From: Bacteroidota bacterium | Lineage (GTDB): Bacteria > Bacteroidota > Bacteroidia > Chitinophagales > UBA2359 | NCBI GenBank assembly: GCA_020631675.1 | Contig: JAHDGT010000336.1 | Span: 1-5,221 of the forward strand | DNA length: 5,221 bases | Direction of reading: 5' to 3' | Shown here: one piece after another, positions 1 to 5,221 of the stretch | How positions within the stretch are numbered: position 1 is the stretch's first letter | Layout of the letters: each line of letters begins with the position of its first letter | The notes under the pieces: model-generated | The model's input: the letters and a program-made list of their open reading frames with translations, nothing else | The model's database searches: none | What the model was told of the DNA's origin: nothing | Made by a program: the position numbers and the translations under genes

Positions 1-37
1 GAGACTCGAGTAGAGAGACTTTCGTGCTGTTTGCCGA
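1..37 (-). repeat. Heptad dispersed repeat, copy 1 (cut by window edge)
   Basis: Read on the minus strand, this begins TCGG, then three bases, then ACAGCACGAAAG, followed by heptads TCTCTCT, ACTCGAG and the start of a third (TCTC) at the edge. The lead and first TCTC match copy 3 at 4864 in 21 of 23 positions by my count, and copy 2 at 379 in 18 of 23. It overlaps the end of the open minus-strand frame, whose last residues (STRVS) are simply the translated repeat. Copy 1 is in inverted orientation relative to the other two. Confidence 0.75.
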
Positions 38-233
38 AAATTTTGCTTGCCTTTATTGCATGGATGCGCCCAAAAAACAATTTCAAAATCAAAAAATAAA
101 ACGGCGAATTTATATCCAGCAAAATACCAAAAAGTCCCAAAGGGACGACATACCAAAGCGACGGACGTAAGTCCATCGACAACAATAACACCGCCGCCAT
201 AAACATCGAAAAACCACCAAACCCCACTAGCAA
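1..233 (-). CDS. Probable small membrane protein, 3' end outside the window, start uncertain
   Basis: I do not recognise the family. The minus-strand frame is open from base 257 to the window edge with no stop. Its translation is strongly hydrophobic: one segment around GFGGFSMFMAAVLLLSM, a short polar turn DLRPSL, a second segment WYVVPLGLFGILLDI, then FYFLILKLFF and a basic tail GRIHAIKASKIF. This suggests two or three membrane segments with a basic end in the cytoplasm. No good ATG precedes the first segment in frame: the choices are TTG at 233, GTG at 227, or ATG at 206, which would cut the first segment short. An ATG at 264 would give MVRGFARGLRLL before the first segment if one base were missing from the G5T4 run (249-257), so a frameshift is possible. 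The last dozen codons overlap a dispersed repeat, so the real gene may end close to the edge or have been extended by it. The hydrophobic pattern is what makes me believe it; homology is unknown. Confidence 0.45.
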   Translation of the reverse strand, partial: MLVGFGGFSMFMAAVLLLSMDLRPSLWYVVPLGLFGILLDINSPFYFLILKLFFGRIHAIKASKIFGKQHESLSTRV

Positions 234-288
234 ACGTAGGCCTCTAGCAAAACCCCCTCACCATTGCGTAAGAATGCCGCCAAATCAC

Positions 289-318
289 TTGTATGATCCT
301 GAAAAAGAACGATATTTG
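289..318 (+). promoter_or_regulatory. Candidate Bacteroidota-type promoter for sucA
   Basis: TTG at 289-291 is followed by exactly 19 bases and then GATATTTG at 311-318. That differs by one base from the TAnnTTTG -7 element used with a TTG -33 element by the Bacteroidota primary sigma factor. Transcription would begin near 325, leaving a leader of about 180 nt that includes repeat copy 2. I found no better match between here and the sucA start. A one-mismatch hit in A/T-rich DNA can occur by chance, so this is a candidate only. Confidence 0.4.
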
Positions 319-378
319 AAGTTCGTGTGTAAAAATGTATGCTACAAAAGCAGTGGCACATTTTTCGCTGATAAAAAT

Positions 379-428
379 TCGGTTTACGGCACAAAAGTCT
401 CATGTCTCGAGTCTCAAATCTCAAGTCT
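379..428 (+). repeat. Heptad dispersed repeat, copy 2
   Basis: The lead is TCGG, three bases, ACGGCACAAAAG, followed by heptads TCTCATG, TCTCGAG, TCTCAAA, TCTCAAG and a decaying TCTGATA. A second, degenerate piece of the lead (GCAC, six A, GTCT) follows at 433-446. It lies about 80 nt upstream of sucA, probably inside its leader. Short open frames crossing it (for example 274-552 plus and 227-493 minus) only translate the repeat and are not genes. Confidence 0.75.
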
Positions 429-506
429 GATAGCACAAAAAAGTCTTTGTAAGAAGACGGAGCGCCGAATAAGCACACGCCACCCAAAAGCAAATATCTT
501 TTTCAT

Positions 507-3266
507 ATGGCATCACCCTCATACATCAATAATGCCCATCCTGCCTTTATAGAGGCACTGTACAACGATTACCAAACTGACGCCGCTTCTGTAGACGCGG
601 ACTGGCGCAAGTTTTTTGAAGGATTCGATTTTGCCGTTGGTTCTACCAATGGGAACGGCAACGGACATGCGGCTACGGCGACCAATGGTGCGGCTGTAGG
701 TGCGGGTAACGTTTTAGAAGAACTGAAGGTATTCCACCTGATCGGTGCTTACCGCCGTAAAGGACATTTAGAGGCGGATACCAATCCGATTCGTAAAAGA
801 CGCGATCGCGGGGCCAATCTGAATATCGAAGCCTTCGGTTTGAAGGAAGCGGATTTAGATAAGCCTTTTGCCGTAGGTGCGGAATTGGGTTTGCGCAATG
901 CCACTTTACGTCAGATCATAGACCGCTTACGTGCGATCTACTGCGGTAAAATGGGGGTAGAGTATGTATACCTTACTGATCCCGAAGCCCGCAATTGGCT
1001 AAAAGAAAAACTTGAGCGTCGCGATCTGGAAAACGGACCATCAACAGAATGGAAGCGTCGCATTTTGCGTAAGCTGACGGATGCGGTGGTGTTCGAGAAC
1101 TTCTTGGCTAAGAAGTATGTGGGGCAGAAGCGTTTCGGTTTAGAAGGTGGGGAGTCTGTCATTCCGGGTATTGACGCGATCATTAATACGGCTTGTGAGC
1201 AGGGTGTGAAAGAAGTAGTGATCGGTATGGCTCACCGCGGACGATTGAACGTTTTGGTGAGTACCCTGAAAAAGACTTATGAGCAGATCTTCTCCGAGTT
1301 TGAAGGCAATGTGCCAGAGAACCATGATATGGGAGATGGGGATGTGAAATACCACTTGGGTTTCGAGGCGCAGTTGGAAACCATGAACGGCAAGCCTGTT
1401 GAGTTGAAACTGATGCCTAACCCATCACACTTAGAAGCGGTGGATCCTGTGGTACAAGGTTTCGTACGTGCGAAAGCGGATGCGATCTATAAGTCGGAAT
1501 ACGATGCCCTACTACCGATTCTAATACACGGTGATGCGGCGATCGCCGGACAAGGTATTGTGTACGAGATCGTGCAAATGAGTAAGCTGGAAGGCTACGA
1601 TATTGGCGGTACGATCCACATTGTGATCAATAACCAGATCGGTTTTACCACTGATTTCGATGATGCGCGTACAGCAGATTATTGTACCAGTGTTGCCTAT
1701 ATGGTAAAAGCACCCGTGATTCACGTAAATGGGGATGATGTGGAAGAAGTAGTATTCGCCGCGCAATTGGCAGCCGAATACCGCCAGCGTTTCAATACCG
1801 ATATTTTCATTGATATGGTCTGCTACCGTAAGCACGGACATAATGAGGGCGATGATCCTCGTTATACGCAGCCGGGTATGTATGACATCATTAAAAAACA
1901 TAGAGACCCGCGTGCGATCTATGTAGAAAAACTACAATCGCGAGGCGACATCACCCAAGCGCGTGCGGACGAGATCAACAAAGAGTTCTGGGATCAGTTG
2001 CAGGCGCGTTTTGACAAGGTGAAACAACAGCCATTACCCTATAAACTTCAAGAAAACGAAGAAGAGTGGGTGGCACTCCGTCCTTCAGTGATGGAAGATT
2101 TCCACTACTCTCCGGATACCAGCATTGATCCTGTGCAGGCCAAGCACATCATAGACAGCATGACCACTCTGCCGGAGGATTTTAATGCCATCCGCAAATT
2201 CAAAAAGCAGTTAGATCGTGGTCGCACAAACATGCTTGATAATAATACCATCGATTGGGCGGGAGCGGAGCTTTTAGCCTATGGCTCGATCCTTATGGAA
2301 GGCCGTAATATCCGTATGAGCGGGCAAGATGTGAAGCGAGGCACTTTCTCACATCGCCATGCCGTGGTCATGGACGAAAAGAAATTCACCGAGTACAATC
2401 GCTTATCTCGATTGAGCGAGACGCAAGGAGAATTCATGATCTACAACTCGCTTTTAAGTGAGTACGCGGTATTGGGTTTTGAGTATGGTTACTCTGTGGC
2501 ATCGCCTAAGCACTTAGCCATTTGGGAAGCACAGTTCGGAGACTTCGCCAATGGCGCACAGATCATGATCGATCAATTCATTACCTCCTCTGAAAGTAAG
2601 TGGGGTAGAATGAGTGGTATGATGATGCTCTTGCCACACGGTTATGCGGGTCAAGGACCAGAGCACTCCAGTGCGCGTTTAGAACGTTTCTTGCAAGCCT
2701 GCGGTGAGAAGAACATCTGTGTGGCCAATATCACCACACCAGCCAACTTATTCCATGCGATCCGTCGCCAGTTGAATAGACCATTCCGTAAGCCATTAGT
2801 GATCATGTCGCCTAAGTCCTTGTTACGTCACCCAGAGTGCGTATCCAGCTTAGAAGAAATGACGAACTTAGGTTCTTGCTTCCGCGAATTGATCGATGAT
2901 ACGCATGTCAAGAACAAGAAGAAAGTGCGCAAGGTGATCATGTGCAGCGGTAAGCTTTACTACGAGCTGAATAAGAAACGCATAGAAGAAGACATCAAAG
3001 ATGTAGCGATCGTTCGTATCGAGCAACTCTACCCACTACCACGCAAGCAGTTTGATGATCTATTGGCGCAGTACCCTAAGAAAGTACAACTCACATGGGT
3101 ACAAGAAGAACCAGCGAATATGGGTGCGCTATGGCACTTGCAATTCCGCTTCCGCGACGTGCCATTTGATTTCGTAGCTCGTAAGACCAGTGCGTCGCCA
3201 GCAACTGGCTACAAATCCCAACACGATAAAGAACAAGCGGATATACTAAACCGCGCCTTTGCGTAA
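507..3266 (+). CDS. sucA: 2-oxoglutarate dehydrogenase E1 component
   Basis: This is the thiamine-diphosphate-dependent decarboxylase of the 2-oxoglutarate dehydrogenase complex: it decarboxylates 2-oxoglutarate and passes the succinyl group to the E2 lipoyl domain (TCA cycle, cytoplasm). At 919 residues it has the usual length. In order: an N-terminal E2-contacting helix region (about 5-43, ending WRKFFEGF); a Gly/Asn/Ala-rich linker (44-70); the conserved AYRRKGHLEAD (81-91); GMAHRGRLNVL (240-250) with H243; NPSHLE (305-310) with H308, which by position correspond to the two active-site histidines of E. coli SucA; the cofactor site GDAAIAGQG (342-350) with NN at 375-376; RKHGHNE (441-447); the transketolase-like pyrimidine domain with SGQDVKRGTFSHRHAV (605-620) and HGYAGQGPEHSSARLERF (711-728); and the C-terminal domain with WVQEEPANMGAL (864-875). 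No key residue is missing and no acyltransferase domain is fused. The start at 507 fits family N-termini; there is no Shine-Dalgarno, only A/T-rich sequence. E2 (sucB) is not adjacent. Confidence 0.97.
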   Translation: MASPSYINNAHPAFIEALYNDYQTDAASVDADWRKFFEGFDFAVGSTNGNGNGHAATATNGAAVGAGNVLEELKVFHLIGAYRRKGHLEADTNPIRKRRDRGANLNIEAFGLKEADLDKPFAVGAELGLRNATLRQIIDRLRAIYCGKMGVEYVYLTDPEARNWLKEKLERRDLENGPSTEWKRRILRKLTDAVVFENFLAKKYVGQKRFGLEGGESVIPGIDAIINTACEQGVKEVVIGMAHRGRLNVLVSTLKKTYEQIFSEFEGNVPENHDMGDGDVKYHLGFEAQLETMNGKPVELKLMPNPSHLEAVDPVVQGFVRAKADAIYKSEYDALLPILIHGDAAIAGQGIVYEIVQMSKLEGYDIGGTIHIVINNQIGFTTDFDDARTADYCTSVAYMVKAPVIHVNGDDVEEVVFAAQLAAEYRQRFNTDIFIDMVCYRKHGHNEGDDPRYTQPGMYDIIKKHRDPRAIYVEKLQSRGDITQARADEINKEFWDQLQARFDKVKQQPLPYKLQENEEEWVALRPSVMEDFHYSPDTSIDPVQAKHIIDSMTTLPEDFNAIRKFKKQLDRGRTNMLDNNTIDWAGAELLAYGSILMEGRNIRMSGQDVKRGTFSHRHAVVMDEKKFTEYNRLSRLSETQGEFMIYNSLLSEYAVLGFEYGYSVASPKHLAIWEAQFGDFANGAQIMIDQFITSSESKWGRMSGMMMLLPHGYAGQGPEHSSARLERFLQACGEKNICVANITTPANLFHAIRRQLNRPFRKPLVIMSPKSLLRHPECVSSLEEMTNLGSCFRELIDDTHVKNKKKVRKVIMCSGKLYYELNKKRIEEDIKDVAIVRIEQLYPLPRKQFDDLLAQYPKKVQLTWVQEEPANMGALWHLQFRFRDVPFDFVARKTSASPATGYKSQHDKEQADILNRAFA

Positions 3267-3286
3267 ACGGATTAAAATAATCATTC

Positions 3287-3325
3287 AAAGCCCGATACAC
3301 CATTGTATCGGGCTTTTGTATTTTT
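3287..3325 (+). terminator. Intrinsic terminator after sucA
   Basis: A perfect 13-bp stem pairs AAAGCCCGATACA (3287-3299) with TGTATCGGGCTTT (3304-3316) around the loop CCAT. It is followed by a T-rich stretch (TGTATTTTT, 3317-3325). It begins 20 nt after the sucA stop. The A-rich foot on the left means it could also work in the opposite direction, but no minus-strand gene ends here. It implies that sucA is not co-transcribed with the gene that follows. Confidence 0.9.
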
Positions 3326-3328
3326 ATC

Positions 3329-3380
3329 ACCGCAAAGAAAAAATCTTTGTGCTCCTTTGTGTCCTCCGTTCTTTGTGGTC
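3329..3380 (+). repeat. CTTTGTG-type interspersed repeat
   Basis: The unit CTTTGTG occurs at 3345-3351, 3355-3361 and 3371-3377, and the reverse-oriented CGCAAAG occurs at 3331-3337. The outer parts (ACCGCAAAG and CTTTGTGGT) can pair as an imperfect hairpin with one G-T wobble. From memory, strings such as CTTTGTGTCCTTTGTGG are common between genes in Bacteroidota and several other phyla; I cannot check this here. It fills most of the gap between the sucA terminator and atoE. Confidence 0.55.
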
Positions 3381-3414
3381 AGCAAAATCATAACCTTTAC
3401 GAACCCTTCAATAA

Positions 3415-4797
3415 ATGTCTTTCAGCACCCGCTTCGTCACCATCGCTCGGCAAGTTCTCCCATCCCCCTTCACCATTGCGGTGATCCTTACGCTCTTCAC
3501 CGCACTACTATCCCTACTGCTCACCGACCCGGATCCCAAATCCGATAGCATGCACCTGCTACAGATCGCGCAGCATTGGGAAAAAGGATTGTGGGAGCTG
3601 CTCGCCTTCGCCATGCAGATGATGTTGATTTTAGTGCTGGGGCATGTCTTAGCACTGACCAGACCCGCCAACCGAGTCATAGATGGCGTACTCCGCTTCT
3701 GTAACTCTACTGCCAGTGCTGCATTCTTTGTTTGTCTGTTCACCATGATGGTCGCCCTCTTCAATTGGGGTTTGGGCTTGGTCTTCGGTGCCATTTTAGC
3801 CCGCAAAGTAGGCGAGCGCGCCTCCCGAAAAGCCATCAATCTCAACTACCCCCTCATCGGTGCGGCAGGCTATTCCGGCTTAATGGTCTGGCATGGCGGT
3901 CTATCCGGTTCCGCCACCCTAAAAGCCGCGGAACCCGGACATGAATTCGCCGCCATGATCCAAGCAGGCAGCAGCGGTTTCGCGGATGGCGTCATCCCCG
4001 TCTCCGCTACCATATTCAGCAGCATGAACGCCTTCGCCACCCTTGCCATACTCATCGTCGCACCAGCGGTCATGTACTACATCGGCAAACGCTCAGCAGG
4101 CACGCCCGATCTATTACCCGTCAACAGCTTCAGCAACGAACAAGAAGAAATCGCCCCCTTCGGAGCCGAGAAATTAGACCATTCGCCCCTCATGGCCTAC
4201 TTCATCGGGGGCTTACTCTTAGCCATAGCCGGCTACAATATGACCCGAGTACTCCAAGCAGGCGGAGGCATCAGTTTCATCAGCCTCAACTGGATCAACC
4301 TCACCCTCTTTTCCTTAGGTTTGCTCTTTCACGGCAGCATCGCCCGCTTCACGGCGGCGGTCAGCAGCGCCATTGGTGGTTCCAGCGGCATCATGATCCA
4401 ATTCCCCCTATACGCGGGCATCATGGGCATCATGAAATACGGCGGCTTAATAGACGTCTTTTCCGATTTTTTCGTCAGCGTCTCCAACGCCTTCACCTTC
4501 CCATTTTTCACCTTCATCAGCGCAGGACTGGTCAACGTATTCGTCCCCAGCGGAGGCGGTCAATGGGTCGTACAAGGTCCCATCATCATCGAAGCCGCGC
4601 AAAAATTAGGCGTCTCCCTGCCCAAATGCATCATGGCGCTCGTCTACGGCGATCAACTCACCAACATGCTGCAACCCTTCTGGGCACTCCCCCTGCTCGG
4701 CATCACCGGTCTCAAAGCCAAAGACATACTTCCCTATACTTTACTCCTAATGGTCGTAGGGATCCTCGTCTTTTCCCTAACTTTGTTGCTGTTCTAA
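3415..4797 (+). CDS. atoE: Short-chain fatty acid transporter, AtoE family
   Basis: This is a polytopic inner-membrane protein of the short-chain fatty acid transporter family (E. coli AtoE), expected to import acetate, butyrate or acetoacetate-type acids. Its 460 residues are close to the family's usual 440-470. Family motifs are clear: NWGLGLVFGAILARKVGE (117-134), YPLIGAAGYSGLMVWHGGLS (145-164), FPLYAGIMGIM (330-340), VPSGGGQWVVQGPIIIEAA (377-395) and YGDQLTNMLQPFWALPLLGI (411-430). Hydrophobic stretches at about 20-37, 59-82, 100-126, 142-160, 203-223, 258-280, 290-308, 350-376 and 436-460, plus shorter ones, suggest ten to twelve membrane segments. The start MSFSTRFVTIARQVLPSPF fits the family; no Shine-Dalgarno is visible. 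No atoD, atoA, atoB or CoA-transferase gene is next to it, so the exact substrate is inferred only from the family. The coding strand is much richer in C (codons ATC, CTC, TTC, GCC, CCC) than that of sucA. No clear promoter or T-tailed terminator was found. Confidence 0.93.
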   Translation: MSFSTRFVTIARQVLPSPFTIAVILTLFTALLSLLLTDPDPKSDSMHLLQIAQHWEKGLWELLAFAMQMMLILVLGHVLALTRPANRVIDGVLRFCNSTASAAFFVCLFTMMVALFNWGLGLVFGAILARKVGERASRKAINLNYPLIGAAGYSGLMVWHGGLSGSATLKAAEPGHEFAAMIQAGSSGFADGVIPVSATIFSSMNAFATLAILIVAPAVMYYIGKRSAGTPDLLPVNSFSNEQEEIAPFGAEKLDHSPLMAYFIGGLLLAIAGYNMTRVLQAGGGISFISLNWINLTLFSLGLLFHGSIARFTAAVSSAIGGSSGIMIQFPLYAGIMGIMKYGGLIDVFSDFFVSVSNAFTFPFFTFISAGLVNVFVPSGGGQWVVQGPIIIEAAQKLGVSLPKCIMALVYGDQLTNMLQPFWALPLLGITGLKAKDILPYTLLLMVVGILVFSLTLLLF

Positions 4798-4816
4798 TGG
4801 ATGATGATATGCATTA

Positions 4817-4853
4817 GGGCGCATGACCGCAATAAAAGCCTGCGTAAGCAGGC
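4817..4853 (+). repeat. Left arm shared with the copy 1 locus, with GTAA-loop hairpin
   Basis: GGGCGCAT (4817-4824), four bases, then GCAATAAA (4829-4836) and AGC match, with the same spacing, the minus-strand sequence upstream of repeat copy 1 (bases 71 to 50: GGGCGCAT, CCAT, GCAATAAA, GGC). Directly after comes a perfect 6-bp stem GCCTGC/GCAGGC with loop GTAA (4838-4853). There is no T-run after the stem, so it is a poor terminator for atoE. Together with the heptad copy that follows, it looks like the left part of a longer dispersed element. Confidence 0.5.
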
Positions 4854-4863
4854 GGAAAGATGA

Positions 4864-4917
4864 TCGGCATACAGCACGAAAATCTCATGTCTCGAGTCTC
4901 ATGTCTCGAGTCTCAAA
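4864..4917 (+). repeat. Heptad dispersed repeat, copy 3 (longest)
   Basis: The lead is TCGGCATACAGCACGAAAA, followed by five in-register heptads: TCTCATG, TCTCGAG, TCTCATG, TCTCGAG, TCTCAAA. Every heptad starts with TCTC and only the last three bases vary. Two CTCGAG palindromes (4891-4896 and 4905-4910) sit 14 bp apart. It lies 67 nt after the atoE stop in the same orientation as atoE. The frame at 4860-5090 that crosses it is not supported as a gene. Confidence 0.8.
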
Positions 4918-4976
4918 AGCGCAAGCTTTTACTGCGGTCACCGGGCTATCCGTTAAAATTCCCCGCCTGCCTGCTG

Positions 4977-5034
4977 CTGTTTGGCAGCTATAAAAATGGC
5001 TACCTCTGGGCCGCCTTTTTATACCGCCAAACAG
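4977..5034 (+). repeat. Long imperfect hairpin in a structured intergenic element
   Basis: CTGTTTGGC (4977-4985) pairs perfectly with GCCAAACAG (5026-5034). After a small internal loop (AGC against CC), TATAAAAA (4989-4996) pairs with TTTTTATA (5016-5023). After one bulged T, GGC (4998-5000) pairs with GCC (5013-5015), leaving an apical loop of about 12 nt. About 20 bp are paired in total. The 3' arm runs into another GGGCGCAT (5034-5041), the same octamer as in the left arm at 4817. The flanks (CGGGCTATCC at 4942-4951 and CCTATCCCTTGCGCG at 5062-5076) resemble, from memory, a dispersed element seen in Bacteroidota genomes. It could be a non-coding RNA, a palindromic mobile element, or a two-way terminator (A5 and T5 flank the inner stem). 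Confidence 0.6.
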
Positions 5035-5110
5035 GGCGCATTCAGTCGGCTCATTACCACTCCTATCCCTTGCGCGTCCGTAGATGGTAATAGATGTTTT
5101 GATGGATACG

Positions 5111-5162
5111 ATACAGTGTAGCGGCGCTGCTTGCCTGCGCCTACACATAGATTACACTGTAT
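5111..5162 (+). promoter_or_regulatory. Inverted repeat with two competing stems before the next gene
   Basis: ATACAGTGTA (5111-5120) and TACACTGTAT (5153-5162) form a perfect 10-bp inverted repeat with a 32-nt spacer. An alternative inner stem uses the same left arm: GTGTAG (5116-5121) with CTACAC (5141-5146), continued by GCGC (5124-5127) with GCGC (5137-5140) after a 2-nt bulge. The two folds cannot fully coexist because bases 5116-5120 take part in both. It ends 21 nt before the first possible start of the downstream gene. A leader switch, an operator or a recombination site are all possible; no T-run follows it. Confidence 0.5.
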
Positions 5163-5183
5163 TAAGTTGCGGTTTATTTAAAT

Positions 5184-5221
5184 ATGCACACAACACATGA
5201 GCGATACCAACCCATCCAATA
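5184..5221 (+). CDS. Possible 5' end of a downstream gene (start and frame undecided)
   Basis: Two ATG codons in different frames are open to the right edge. ATG at 5184 gives MHTTHERYQPIQ, preceded by A/T-rich sequence (TATTTAAAT). ATG at 5197 gives MSDTNPSN, preceded by an A/C-rich stretch. Neither has a Shine-Dalgarno, as expected in this phylum. Their position just after a run of structured non-coding DNA and a 10-bp inverted repeat makes a gene start plausible. Too few residues are visible to name a product. The YQPI string recalls the start of Rof-like Rho-binding antiterminators, but that is only a hint. Confidence 0.35.
   Translation, partial: MHTTHERYQPIQ

Noticed and set aside
159..178. 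Hairpin GGAC-GTAA-GTCC with outer CGA/TCG pairing
   Set aside because: It lies inside the probable minus-strand membrane frame (codons for SMDLRPS) and is short, so I do not call it a regulatory element, although its GTAA loop matches the hairpin at 4838-4853.
379..428. CRISPR array
   Set aside because: The repeats are directly adjacent 7-bp units without spacers and no cas gene is present.
227..493. 88-codon minus-strand frame upstream of sucA
   Set aside because: It mostly translates the dispersed repeat (residues like RFETRDMRL), is Cys/Phe-rich with no family resemblance, and overlaps the better-supported membrane frame at its end.
274..552. 92-codon plus-strand frame overlapping the sucA start
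   Set aside because: It crosses repeat copy 2 (SCLESQ), runs into sucA out of frame, and has no recognisable protein character.
3408..3845. 145-codon minus-strand frame opposite the 5' part of atoE
   Set aside because: It is a shadow of atoE; the plus-strand frame has clear transporter motifs and the minus product is a basic, low-information sequence.
4798..4863. Intrinsic terminator for atoE
   Set aside because: The GCCTGC/GCAGGC stem is followed by GGAAAGATGA, not a T-run, so the evidence for a terminator is insufficient.
4860..5090. 76-codon plus-strand frame after atoE
   Set aside because: Its first third is translated heptad repeat and the rest is the palindromic element with its long hairpin, so it is better explained as non-coding structure.

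Overview
The window most likely comes from a member of the Bacteroidota. The 2-oxoglutarate dehydrogenase E1 has the N-terminus I associate with that phylum, none of the starts has a clear Shine-Dalgarno sequence, and the best promoter candidate follows the Bacteroidota pattern (TTG, 19 nt, near TAnnTTTG) rather than a sigma-70 pattern. The intergenic DNA also carries short dispersed repeats of a kind I associate with this phylum. I cannot place it more precisely from sequence alone.

Layout. Bases 1-233 (minus strand, running off the left edge) hold the end of a probable small membrane protein whose 5' end is unclear and may be frameshifted. Bases 234-506 are a divergent intergenic region with a candidate promoter for sucA (289-318) and one copy of a heptad-based repeat (379-428). 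Bases 507-3266 are sucA, complete, closed by a strong intrinsic terminator (3287-3325). Bases 3326-3414 hold a CTTTGTG-type interspersed repeat. Bases 3415-4797 are a complete short-chain fatty acid transporter of the AtoE family. Bases 4798-5183 are about 390 nt without a convincing gene but full of structure: a GTAA-loop hairpin, a second complete copy of the heptad repeat, a long imperfect hairpin (4977-5034), and a 10-bp inverted repeat with an alternative inner stem (5111-5162). The last ~38 nt probably begin another plus-strand gene.

The two complete genes look independently transcribed: sucA ends in a terminator and atoE is separated from it by repeat DNA. SucA works in the TCA cycle (2-oxoglutarate to succinyl-CoA, with E2 and E3 encoded elsewhere). 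AtoE would import short-chain fatty acids that enter acyl-CoA metabolism. The link is general carbon metabolism, not an obvious pathway operon.

The most unusual content is the non-coding DNA. Three loci (1-37 minus, 379-428 plus, 4864-4917 plus) share a conserved lead sequence followed by TCTCNNN heptads, and two of them also share a further left arm about 15-30 bp upstream. This looks like a defined dispersed element, not random low-complexity sequence. I see no CRISPR array, tRNA, rRNA or transposase.
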